The notes below the pieces were generated by a model. That model was given only the letters and a program-made list of their open reading frames with translations. It did not search any database and was not told where the DNA came from. Below are positions 35,401 through 46,851 of a stretch of 64,000 nucleotides of DNA, one piece after another. Every line of letters starts with the position of its first letter. Position 1 is the stretch's first letter. A program made the translations under genes and the position numbers. This stretch comes from Dipylidium caninum. Taxonomy: Eukaryota; Platyhelminthes; Cestoda; Cyclophyllidea; Dipylidiidae. The stretch is taken from NCBI GenBank assembly GCA_017562135.1, contig QEYB01000050.1, forward strand, positions 1-64,000, in the 5' to 3' direction.

Positions 35401-38400
35401 GATCGGCTGTCGCAGTGTATAAGCCAGAAATTTGTGTCCCTCATAGATTGGCAGAATTGTCATTCAATCACCAGCGTACAATCTGCGGATCTCTTTTGTC
35501 TCCGTGTGAAACCGATCCGTTTCCTGCGACGAAATGTAACTGATGATGAGAATTTAGTGCTATACAATAATTCCTTTTGAAAAATCCTTTGGTTTATTCC
35601 CTCGATTTTCTTACAATTTTTTGGCGCTCTAATGGTTGAGCGGGTTCAAGCAATGTATAGTATATAATTCCTGGGAAAATCCACCGCACACCACTAGGCA
35701 CCTTTCTCATTGTTAGTGCTAGTTTAAGAGTTGGAACAGGCGATCTTTTTGGTCATTTACGGGAAAATTATACTTTATCATGATAACACGAGGCTCCATG
35801 CTGCATAAGTTGGCGAGCCTGAATATGAACCTTAACCTCACCCGCCTTGTTCATCAGAGCTCTCGCCGTTGGCTTATTGCCTTTCCGGTCGTTGGAGCAT
35901 ACATGAGAGGCTAAAACTTTAACAATGTTGCAGAAATGAAGAATTCAATGCAAAATCAGAGGACATTTTTTATAAAAGAAACGAGCAAATGTTCTTACGC
36001 CGGTAAACGGCGTTAAAAAATTTGTGGGAGGTGTTTTGTTGTCTAAATGATAGGATTTCTTTATTGACCGCGAATGAAAACAATCTCGACCACTTCTCGA
36101 TTTTACCGAGCAGTGTGAGGCGCTGTTTGCCATGGCTCACGCGAATACATAATGAATGCAGCTAAGGTAAACACCTCATTCTAGAGTGCTAGCTACACAG
36201 TCAAAATCGGATGGAAGTAATGTGTGCAGAATGATGTCTCCGCAGACGAACTCATTTTGTCTTTTTTTTCTCTTGGCGGTTTGGTGGTACTGAGGCGACA
36301 ACGCCCCGCGGCAAGTAATTGCGCTCGGTTATTTAGCTTTCAACGATGCACGAAGCTGTCCTGCACCATAGTTCCTGCCATTTATATGGCATTTTGAATC
36401 CAACAGACCGGGAAATAGGCAATAAGGTGGACTCAAAGTCGCATACGTCCACTGCAACAACCATTCATAGTGGCATGCGCATGTGGGATTTCATTACCGG
36501 GGTGGTCTAAACGTGATTCTAAGGCATGTCCCCAGTTGGTAGTGCAGGTTATTCAATATTAATATTAGTTAATAATATTTGAGAAAGAAATGATGTGCTT
36601 GGAGTTAAATTTAGCCAGCCAATTGGAGGAAATGGGTGGTATCTCCCGAATAGAACAAGTCTACCGTAGCCTCACCCCCTTTGTCTTCCTAAATGTCTTT
36701 ATTATGCTTTAGTGAATAAATCATACCATCATCCTCTCTGGCCTCATAATCAAAGAACTTAAAAAAATGGGGGTTCGAGCATTGTCCCCATCACAAAAAT
36801 TAGAATCCTCTCTGAGATTAATTGACTGTCTCTCTAGAATATTTGGCATGTGAACGAAGGCAACCTTTTTGAATAGAAAACGTTTCTGTCAGTAAAACTA
36901 TTATGCAGAAGTGCAAGAGCAGTGTGGAAATGATAAGCTTTTTGGGCTTAGAATCGAGAGGAAAGACTTCGGCGCCGGACTCAGTGGACAGTGGGAGCGG
37001 CTGACCCTGGCCAGGCACGGATCCCAGTTGCCAATCACCGTTCTGACTTATGCGGGACTCCAGACAAGTCGGTTGAATTGTAAATGCCATACTTTTAAAG
37101 CAAAAAAGCGGCTGAGAGGTCTGAACTGTAGAATGGCTATGGCAGTAACCGTTCGCACGCTATAACCAAAAGGCAAATGTCGAGTAAGTTGGAACAGGCT
37201 GCAAAGTATTCGACAACCTCTTCCCCCATTTGATCGCCGTTACGGTAGTGTGGGAAAGTCTGTATGGAGAATTCTTCCCTCCATTTACGTAACTTTTTAC
37301 AGTCATGTTTTACTCAAGATGACCGTAAAATGGGAAACAGTTTGGGAAATGCTATTGTAGCGGGTAAATTAGTGTACAACAATGCAATGAGATGGCAACA
37401 CGGTCTCCACAGGCTCGGTTGGTGGTCCACGCTTCTAAGTCTCATCATTCTTCTTTTTTTACGGGATGTAGACCGAGGGTCGAAAATGAGGCACTCTGAT
37501 TTTTGACATTTTTCTTCCTCCTGACTAGAGGTGCATGCAGGGTTTCACCAGTTGCAGCAATATCCAACGTCTCCTTGACTCTGGTGTCCGGACTTATTAA
37601 CTCCCATTGGGTGAGAGTACATAAGTTTATAGAGGACCATCTCCGTCGCCGCGAAGGCAAACCAAAAACAAAGTGTTGACCGTTAGTAGAGTATAACAAG
37701 ATATCAAGTGTGTAAAATGGTATACCCGAAATTATAGGCCTTTTTCCTCCTTAAAATGTACCACGTCTTTGAAGATTTTGTAGGCCTCCTCTTATCTTTA
37801 ATTTTTGTTCTTTTGCGGGATTTATTCGACTCTCTTTCGATACCTACCCCGTTGGTAGCATTTTAAAAATTGATGTTTGTGCGCCTCTCCAATCTGTTGG
37901 GAATGCTCGATCAGTTCATACATCTTCAGGTTTATCAACGTTGCCAGCACACGTGGGGCACTTGTTACACCTAATCCAGTTTTTCCTCATTGAGGACATC
38001 TCCACTTTAGAAACTCCGGCGAGAAACTACAAACTCGACGCCGCTTATAATCCGAGGAAGGGATATAATAAAGTAAACCTTCTCAGTGATGTTTGGGCAC
38101 CGAGAAGTTTTTCGCTTGCCATTCCAACATGACTTTTGGTTCATCTACTTTGGAGCAAACGACTGCTTCAACTCCATTAACCGGTCATCCGGTAATGATT
38201 CCAGAGCTTATAGAAGTCAAATATGCCCTTTGTTTAGCTCCTATTATGGCCAAATTAGAAGGACATCAAACCAGTCGTCGGGTGTCATTCCCGTCATCAC
38301 AAGGGGAAGTATTGCGAAATATTTCCATACTCATGGATACAGTCTTTACAAACGCCCTAGTCCTTCTTTTCACAGTGCATATTTCCTCGGAAAATTCATT

Positions 38401-38650
38401 TAATTCTCCTCCAGAGCTCATGGGCAGGGGCGGAGTCCTCTTATGCCTATTTATGACTGAAGTCTCGGCTGGGTTGTTAATTAATCAAAAGGGCTTCCAA
38501 TGCCATTCAAGGTTAATGTAACGGTGTGGGAAGTGATATAGCGCTGCTGTTACCATTAAGTTATTTCCATCGCAGTCTATAAATAGGGCTCCGATTAAAT
38601 GCTCTTATAATTGAGGTCTATTTAAGAAACATGACGCTTTGCTGACTTAC
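29496..38650. other. Gene-poor stretch downstream of UFL1
   Basis: Nine kilobases with no recognised gene on either strand. ORFs of up to 142 codons (38093-38521, +) occur, as expected by chance, and none resembles a family. A minus-strand ORF ending at GTAAGA (36133 to about 35998) and another ending at GTGAGT (near 32905) could be exons but have no supporting similarity. The stretch may be intergenic or introns of a long gene. Confidence 0.45.
34705..34780 (+). other. tRNA-like A-box/B-box arrangement, possible decayed tRNA or SINE head
   Basis: The stretch 34712-34730 (taacttggtggttagagca) closely resembles a tRNA D-arm and Pol III A box. About 31 bases later, ggttaggattc at 34762-34772 resembles a B box (consensus GGTTCGANTCC). 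The spacing is that of a tRNA. The flanking 7-base segments do not pair, so it is not a functional tRNA. A decayed tRNA, a tRNA-derived SINE head or coincidence are all possible. Confidence 0.25.
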
Positions 38651-38893
38651 CCCGTGTCCAAATCCGTCGCCCCATCGTTCCTTTTCCCAATCAGAGCCGC
38701 CGCTTTCGGGCAAACGTGTCTCCTCGGCGAGCTCGACGTCCATCGTAGGAACGCATTCGTGTTCAACCTTTAAACCTTCAAAATCGCCATGAGAAATGGG
38801 GAATAAATTAATTTGATTGCCACATAAGTCCTCGATCGTCGAAATTGCCATGGGATATGTGTGGACCTGAGACGAGGCGGAGGTCTTGGACAT
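38651..38893 (-). CDS. Candidate 5' coding exon of an unidentified minus-strand gene
   Basis: An ATG at 38893 opens 81 codons that end exactly before a consensus GTAAGT donor (38650-38645), with phase 0. The peptide is acidic and non-repetitive (for example STIEDLCGNQINLFPISHGD and ESGGSDWEKERWGDGFGHG) and reads more like protein than neighbouring ORFs. I recognise no domain and cannot find the next exon toward lower coordinates, so this may be a chance ORF. Confidence 0.3.
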
Positions 38894-41800
38894 GCGTCGA
38901 GCAGTTTCTTGGGCTTTAGTAGTGGTCAGTAAAAAGTGTCAACTACTAAATTATTAGGATCTCCTAAACCAATGGAGATTGGCCCTGTGAAGAGTTTGAA
39001 GTGAAGAAATTGAGGTTTCAACTGAATGTTGCCCACCTCAATTTATGTTATTTCAAACCATTTTAAGCATTATTTAATAACGCCTGATTGAGTTGTCGTC
39101 TTTCTTTCACCAAATTAAACTTAAGTAGATTTCACTCTTTTCATTGCTTCGCGAAATAGCTCAGAGACCCGATTTCCATATACACTGTTGCACCCATTCT
39201 GGAAAAAAGCAGGAACCAAATTACTGGGATCGCTGCGCCATGGAAGTGGTGCCAAATTAACCCAAGTGTGGACGAGAAGCGAGGAAATTTTGTTACAAAG
39301 GTTAATAATACACCTCGGGGTTAGAAGCACAGACCGGAATATGGTTTTATCTAGACACATCCACTTAATGGAAGTGAATTCTTCTCTCGATGTTCCTCTT
39401 AATGCGCCTCAATCTGCCCATATTGAATCTACGCGAATGGATAAAATACTGCCTAAATTGTACCGCACACTACTTACCTTCGCCATTAGTGGTCAAGGTG
39501 AGGTGATTTGGGTGGATGGAAGTTGACAGTGGTTGGGACCACAATTAGTCGTCTCGTAAGAGTTTCCCTGGTCTCGAAGGGAAATCTGTCATTTTTATTT
39601 CCCTCCAACATAATTCTTCTCTATGTTTTTGGAAAGGTCTGTAAAATTTCAAGTAACGGAGTTAGTACCATCTTAGAGAGAACTTAAGTGTTGTAATTTT
39701 TTTCTGCGCCCATTATTATTAAGTCGAAAGTAATAGCGTAATCAGCGATGTAAGAGACTCAAAAACTTCCCCCAAAAGTTGCACAGACGCCTATAAACAG
39801 ATTTCCTATTCACAAATTTTCCTGCCGATAGACCGACTTCATATCCGAAATATTTTTATTTACCGCCTCGAAATTTGAAAATTCACGCAACATACCTAAC
39901 CATTTCGTGCATATTTGCGGTTAGTGAGGATACGTGCACTGAATCCATCGATAGGCGTTACATTTCTCCCTGTACCAACTTCTTTACACTTGAGCGATAT
40001 TGTGCCTCGGTTGAATAAAGGCAACTGAAGGACACTCGGAGAGTTCGCTTGCAAGGACTGGAAGGCTGAAGTGCCACCTATGGACACATCTAAACTGACA
40101 ACAGGAGTACAAGTAATAATAACAATCATTAAGTTAGGAAACTCTAAATTCAAATAACAATTAAACTGCGAAATAATCTGTCCGTGGAGGTACCTTCGGA
40201 AGTATCTATGAGCCAGGGACCAGAGGCATGATTTACGCGGCGGCAAATAAGGAATCATATCAAAAATGATGGACTAGTAGCAAAGTTGGGACACAGACAC
40301 GATTGTGTTAAGGCTTCCGACCGACGCTCAAATGGAATAATTGAAGGCCGGAAGCGTGAAAAGGTGGACCGATCAAAGGTTATTGGATCAACGGCCTCAG
40401 CATCTTCCCTGACCCACAATCTGGGCTGTTAGGGAAGACAAAAACGCATGTGCAACCACCCTTTCCAGCATTCGAACCCACTTTAGTAGCTTGTAATACT
40501 CGACCCGGACTCTGCGAACATTACCAGATAATATATTCCTTTTCAAAAGATATCCCCTCAGCAAACTCCTTCCCGTTCCTCCAAGTATCCACTGTGATTG
40601 GTTTTTCTTTCACCACCAACTCGTTCATTTCTTTTTGCAAAATATTATCATGTTAATGCTTTTATTCTTCCGGGTGAACTTCAGTTCGGACGGTACTATG
40701 AGTGCAGTGACCACTTTGCGCTAAGTGTAACCCGTCAAATGACTTCCAACAGCAACGTTTTTACCACTCTCAGAAGAGACTATGGCGGGCTACTTGTCCT
40801 CAATCACCATTCCCTGAAAAGTGTTTCCATCTGGGGCAAGTGGATGACTACAAGATTAAATCAGGGCGGATTGTTAATACATAGGGTTAAATGGCATCGC
40901 AAAGGAGAACATATCCTCCTCAGGGAGTTAGCGGTGATGGCCGAGTTTCCTCGGCGACCATTTTGGCATGCGAGGTAAGAGATAGTTGTTCTCTTTCCAA
41001 AAATTGCCCATGAGGCAGAGCATTTGATTTCATTGCCAGTTATAGGTTGCATTAAGTACACCGTCATTATGTGCGGTAGTTTAGCCAAAAGTTCCCACAA
41101 AGTATTCGCCATTTAACACTTTGGAATATAGTTAGTCGCGTATCATACTAAAGGGGACGTTGTGAAAATTCAGTAACCAGAAACAAGGCGAGCGGAGCGT
41201 TTGCAAATATCACTCGTGACTCGCATTTTTCCCTCCCACTTTACAGTTGTTTCCAGTTTGGACGATGGGTTAAATTGGGAGTCTATTCACCTACTCATAA
41301 GTGATTTTTTTACACCGCATCAACTGCGGAAGCTTGCCTTTGTTCGGAGAAGTCTCACGGTGGGTATATCACTTTACTCAACTTTGAATTTTCTCTAAGA
41401 CCGTCCTCGCAGAGTCGAAAATGATTATTTTAGCATGTGACGAGCTCTCTGAATATCTCCATTTGTCTCAGTAAACCTCATCGCTTCTATCATCAAGGAC
41501 TTACACGTGGCAGTATTCATTCCTTTCAACATCCGAGGTGGATTTGCAGAGCTGTGTCGAGAGTTCCCACTTAAAGAGGACTCGAGGAGAGGAGAATTAG
41601 TGCGAACTAATAGACATTGCCCTCTTATCCCTACTAAGGCCTAAATTACGCCCTAAAGTTCACTCTTAGCCCTTAGAAAAGCCATGAATTGAGGTAATCA
41701 TTTACTTTTCCTGATGGTGTATGAAAATTCCAAATACTACGTCCACGTGGTTTGAAGTCCTGGATTAATAGAGCATCCTGTGATAGTTGTGAGAAATGAA

Positions 41801-44477
41801 ACTCTCCTGCCATAAAGAGCCCCCATTCACTTCACGGTCTTTCCTACCCAAAAAAGAAAGTTACAATTACGCACGCGTGGATGTTTCTGATTGAACTGAA
41901 AGAGACTCTTAAATTTGGCCAACGCTAGGAAACACTAGCATTAGTAACTATTGGAAGAGGTGAATGCCTCCCTTCCGTGTCTACTTAGATGGAGCATACA
42001 GGATATTAAATTATGCAACCGCCAGGTGGAACCACACGAACAAGTGCTGCACTTTTCGTAAACCACCTCGTTTTTCACACTGATCCCGAAAGAAACTACA
42101 AGTCTTCATGCACAGTCTGCTTTTACAAATTCGGTTCAAGACTTTACAGGCTTTTGAACATAAGACACAAATGAATGCATCTTTACCGAGACGAAATTGT
42201 GAACTTTCAGTCCTCTCACGAGTGGATTGGTTATACATCATTTAAGAAGTACCTTCTAGTGAGCAAAGTGAGGCAGAAATCTATTATTAATAGACCACTA
42301 TTGCAAGTGAAAGATCACCTATCGGGACTAGAATGGGTCACTTCCCAAAGAGATAACCTTCCTCGCGAAGTGAAGGCGAGTTAGGCAAATGCGAGTAAAT
42401 TATGATTGGCATCTGCAGACACGAAGGACAAATCAAGTCCACCTACTTTGCCCCTCTGTGCGACTACGTTGAGAGTAGCCTCAACGTAAACATTAATTGA
42501 AATGGTAAGTATGGGCTAAAGCATAGAAGTAAAGCCTGATTAAGAAGACACCAAGCTATGAGTTTTGACTTATCTTAAATCTCACTACCGAGTTGTAGGG
42601 GAATTAAAGACACAAAGAGAGGCGAAAGGAGGAGTCTCTTGTTTCATTTCAACACTCTAAGCGATATTAGCTGTCATTTTTCCACATTAAATTCTTATCT
42701 TGGAGCTCGTCTAAACCACGCCCATTGTGCCTCACGAAGATGTTTTCGCCAGAATTGATTCAATCCTTTCAAACTTCCCATGTCGATAAGTTGGAATGTA
42801 AATTGGAGCAACTTGGGTTCACCGAACTACCAGCCCGCGACACGTGTCTATCAAGGGAATTCATCAATTCTAATCATCAATCAAGGGAGACTCAAATAAC
42901 CTTCGGTGTGGAAGAAGTTTATTTTTTCACATTTCAGAAGTGACGAAAACCTCGGTGGCTACTCGCTCACGCTCTACTGTCGACGCCTACGCCTATTTCG
43001 AGGGTAAATACTCCCCACCTAGCTTGAAGTACACCTTGGCATCCCTCTTCCTCGCAAAAGAAGAGAAGATGCAGACTATGTGATCGGAGCATTACCTGCA
43101 TCGGTGTGGAAGTGAAAAAGAAGAATCACAAAAAAGCTCGAGCCATGTAGTTAGTCCACAGCTTACTCTCACTCTGAGGTACAGCTTTCCATCTTATTCA
43201 ACTTTGTTTGTTGACACAACGATGCGTTGTCGTGATGAGAGATGTGTGCAATCACACAGCAGTACGCCACTAAACGTGATAAATTCTCGTCTCTTCCAGC
43301 TTAGCCTAGCCTAGCCTTTCCTCAACTCGCCTCCCCTCTCTCTTCCTCCGGCGAGGATGCTGACAGCGAGGTAGGGTGAAGCGCAATTGTATCGGGTGGA
43401 CCAACTACTGTCCCACCACCAACGATTACCTCCATGTTGATTAATAGGCGTTAGTGACCAAACGAATTTGTTTCCTTGGAGAAGTTGTCACTATGTCTCA
43501 AGTTGTTCGAAATGACTTTGGAAAAGAAAAACCTTGAATTTATCTGTAACCACAAAAACAAAGTCACAGAATATTAGTAAAGATGGCCTCGTAGGTAAAG
43601 GCGTCTTCTCGCTCCTTCGTTCCGATGTGAAAGCAGCTTCCTCTTTGTAGGACTTTTTCCATGATGAGTGTACAACACGGTGTCTTTGTGAGCTAAATTA
43701 AATCCTGAATTTGAATGGCGACTTCATGTGATTGGAGTGGTGTAAAACGCATAATAATAGTGGCACAAAAGCAGCACATTTGGGACGGAGAGGTGTTCTC
43801 TCCCATCTGGCCAAACAGTTAGGAGTGCCATAGGACGTAAAGGGCGAATGGTGTGTGCTGGGCCCGTCTGAGGGTTTACGACCAGTCCTGAAAATAATGC
43901 CGGTTTGTAGAACTACTCGAAAATAAATGGGCAGCCGAGCAAAGTCAGGGCTTTTGTTCGAAGTTAACAGAGGTTGTTATGGAAAAGTGTTTCCCAAAGA
44001 GTCATTTACCCGCATCTTAATACGCGGTCCTGATATTGTCTACCATGTTAACTTCGCCACAAGTTTTGGGCAAGTTTCTCGATTATGCACAGATTTTTGT
44101 CGCTTTCTCACGGAAGGAGGATTATGCTTTTGAGACCGTACACGTCTGTCTCAGGCCGCTTTGGAAATATACAAGAACGCAAGTTAATAATTGAGATTGA
44201 TAGGTTTCCCTGTAGTTGATTTTGAAAACCTTATATTTCATCGAGTAAGATGTCTTCCCGTACATGTCTCTTCGAGAATATGTGTGTTTCTCAAGTTGCC
44301 GATGAGCCATCACGACGGCTGACCCCAGCCCCATACCCGACCCGTCCGGCACTACACAAAACTTACCACTCTCACACGTGTACTACCATGGAGATTCACA
44401 TCTGACCAAGGATAACCGTTTCATGTAAATCGTTTTCATGCCACGTGCCGTTTTATGATGCGGGTCAATTTACTTAC
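38894..44477. other. Stretch without a recognised gene
   Basis: About 5.6 kb. The largest ORFs are 40598-40978 (+, 126 codons, ending near a GTAAGA) and two of 112-120 codons near 39.2-40.2 kb. None resembles a family. A short (TAGCC)3 run lies at 43302-43316, followed by pyrimidine-rich sequence. Nothing else was identified. Confidence 0.45.
43302..43316 (+). repeat. Short tandem pentamer (TAGCC)x3
   Basis: Three exact copies of a five-base unit are followed by pyrimidine-rich sequence to about 43350. The array is too short to call a satellite. Confidence 0.8.
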
Positions 44478-44673
44478 AAAATCTTTCACTCTTTTTCGAC
44501 AACAACCCGCCTCCAATGTGCCTGCCAGTGGCCTCCTTCGTCGCAGCAATCTGCAACCTCCTCCGCAATCGACGAGATACACTAGCGCTGCCATGGGCCA
44601 GAAGTCTGGCACGGCTTAGCATTGCCACATCGGTATAACACATATCACAAATGGCATTAACATTCTTCCCCAT
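44478..44673 (-). CDS. Candidate 5' coding exon of an unidentified minus-strand gene
   Basis: An ATG at 44673 opens 65 codons plus one base before a consensus GTAAGT donor (44477-44472). The peptide begins MGKNVNAICDMCYTDVAM and has an arginine-rich middle (SRRLRRRLQIAATKEATG). It is basic and could be an exon of a nuclear or mitochondrial protein, but I recognise no family and found no partner exon. It may be chance. Confidence 0.25.
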
Positions 44674-46784
44674 AGATTCAAGGTTTCAGTTGAACTTACA
44701 CTAATTTAAGTGATACCACCTTTCCTGGTCTAAGTCCACTCCAATGAGAGACATGAGGACTTTTGCTAACATGCTCTGCAGTATGTTAATTGGGGGACTG
44801 TGAGCACGAATATTCCGAATGTATAATGCAGAGGCAAGCCTGAATTGGTAGGAGTCGAGGCTGCGGAGAATTCGACCTCTTATGTCATTCAAATACCTCC
44901 ATGGTCCCATAAAATTGATTAAAGGAGTGGGGGTTGGGAGAGATAGCATCCGAGATGTTTACAAGAGAGCTCACGTTGCACTCGCGTTAATTCCTTTCTC
45001 TTGGAGCGAGCATTGAAGAATCTCGGGCTAGTTTAGCGAGTCACTTCTCTTTGACCTGCAGGAGGCAAATAAACTTACAGAGTATCCGCAGCCCGGTTGA
45101 GTGTTACGATGCAAACTGGCACCCCGACTATTCATATTTCCTTCTGAAAGCATTGAAAGCATTATTAAAGGTAACCGCTTCCTGACTCTTGCGCCATTTG
45201 ACCGTGGCAATCACACGATGACTGCAATGATTTGTACAAGCGTCAAAACGTGCCCCTGGTTATGTTTTACACCTCTTGGAGCTTACAGTCATTATTAACC
45301 ACCACTTCATGACTCTAAAAAATGGGGGTGTTTAGGCGACCACTTGCTTATTAACATGGAAAAGTTTTTATTTTGCTCGGCTAACGTGTGGGCAGCATGC
45401 TTTTCTCCGGCTTACGTGAAGTGTCTTCTTTGGACGAGCCAAGACCCTTCGATCGGCTGAGCATGATGAGTTCAAGTAGATTTGGTATGTGAAGGTTGAC
45501 TCACTTCAGGCATCCATTTGTGAACTTTAAATGGGTTTAACACGTGATAAAGAATTCTTGTTCATGAGCTCCTATTAGACCGCTTGAGTGTCTGGATGAA
45601 TGGAGCATATTTTCGCCTCAGAGAAGAGCCCACCACTGCCCAGATGGTAGGTGGCAATAAATCGGTTGAACAAGGCAAAAAAGACCTTTAACCTCCAGGA
45701 GTTACGATTGAGTTTGCGTTTATCTTCGCTCGAGTCATATTTGTTTAGGTTTTTTCCCCGTATGCCCAAATTTTGAGATGTCCAACTGGCCTCATTGCCA
45801 AAAGGCAATCCCGAGCTGTCTGCCCAGTTCACCGCCTTTCAACATTTCGTTTTTAGCCATTGCATTCGCGGCTATTAGGGCCATCAGCTCGTGGGAGAAA
45901 GGGAAAGAGGGAGAAGTGCGTTTTACTATTTCATCGCGGCGGCTGCAAAACGCCTCCCGATTTCCGCTTTTCCTCCCCAAAAACCCCAAAATGGCGACAT
46001 TTGTTGTGCGATAGGCATAATGAGATTCCACATCTGTTTATGCTAGTGGCTTAGTGATTTACCGCTCACAAGGTAGCCTCCTTGAAGGGAGGCATTTTCA
46101 TCAATGTAATAAAACGAAGAAGCTACAACCTGTGACATTGCTGAACCGGAACCACACTACTGAAGTGACGTCCATGACGTCTGGAGGCGTTTGAAAAAGT
46201 TCTCTTAGCCCCAAACAGTCACACATATATCCGGCAGTTGTGATGGCAATGACAGCGTTCACTTCCTAACAAATGACGCACTGACTGCGACAAACCGTGG
46301 TGTTAAATAATAATTTCATTTCTTGATACACCGTCTCTTGGAAAGGTTGACGGATTAAGGTTGAAGGCGGTTCAAGAGAAGGGGCACATTTCATCTTCGA
46401 ACGACTTCCAGCTCATCTGACATGTGGGCACAGACAACTACGCATCCCCCGCCAGGAAGGATTTCGCACAAGTCAAAGTATTTTATGTATGCAACGAGTT
46501 AGAAGAAATGACTTTCGGTTTCTTGTTGAACATATGCACTGGACGTCTGTAAAAAAATTACCTAATGAAAAAATGTAATTAGCACTACGGCTGAAAACAC
46601 ATTGTTGAACTCCAATTTGTTTAGAACGTCTCGGGGGACTTACTGGGCTTTCGAGTAACAGCGAAAACACTTTTGCCATGGCTTCGTGCGGCGTACCCAA
46701 ATGAGTTAATTAAGTGTCTTTCTCTTTGCACGAAGTCAAGTGTTGATCATCTCTTTAAGTCTTAAAATTATCCACCATTTAGAA

Positions 46785-46851
46785 GGAGAGAGAGAGAGGC
46801 AAAAGGAGAGCGATATGGGTGGAGGAAGGGAGCCATACTACTACTACTACT
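46785..46851 (+). repeat. Short GA and ACT microsatellites
   Basis: A GA-dinucleotide run at 46785-46798 is followed about 40 bases later by five ACT units at 46837-46851, with purine-rich sequence between. These are simple sequence repeats, with no sign of a larger unit. Confidence 0.85.

Noticed and set aside
35998..36133. Minus-strand ATG ORF ending at GTAAGA
   Set aside because: Only about 45 codons, a common donor variant, and no partner exon.
38093..38521. 142-codon plus-strand ORF
   Set aside because: Within chance length, no recognisable family, and overlapping ORFs in other frames.
40450..40510. Minus-strand gggttcgaatg resembling a tRNA T arm
   Set aside because: No matching D-arm motif upstream and no acceptor stem.
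40685..40974. Plus-strand open segment between a ttcag acceptor and a GTAAGA donor
   Set aside because: No family resemblance and no neighbouring exons; an open run of this length is expected by chance in this much sequence.
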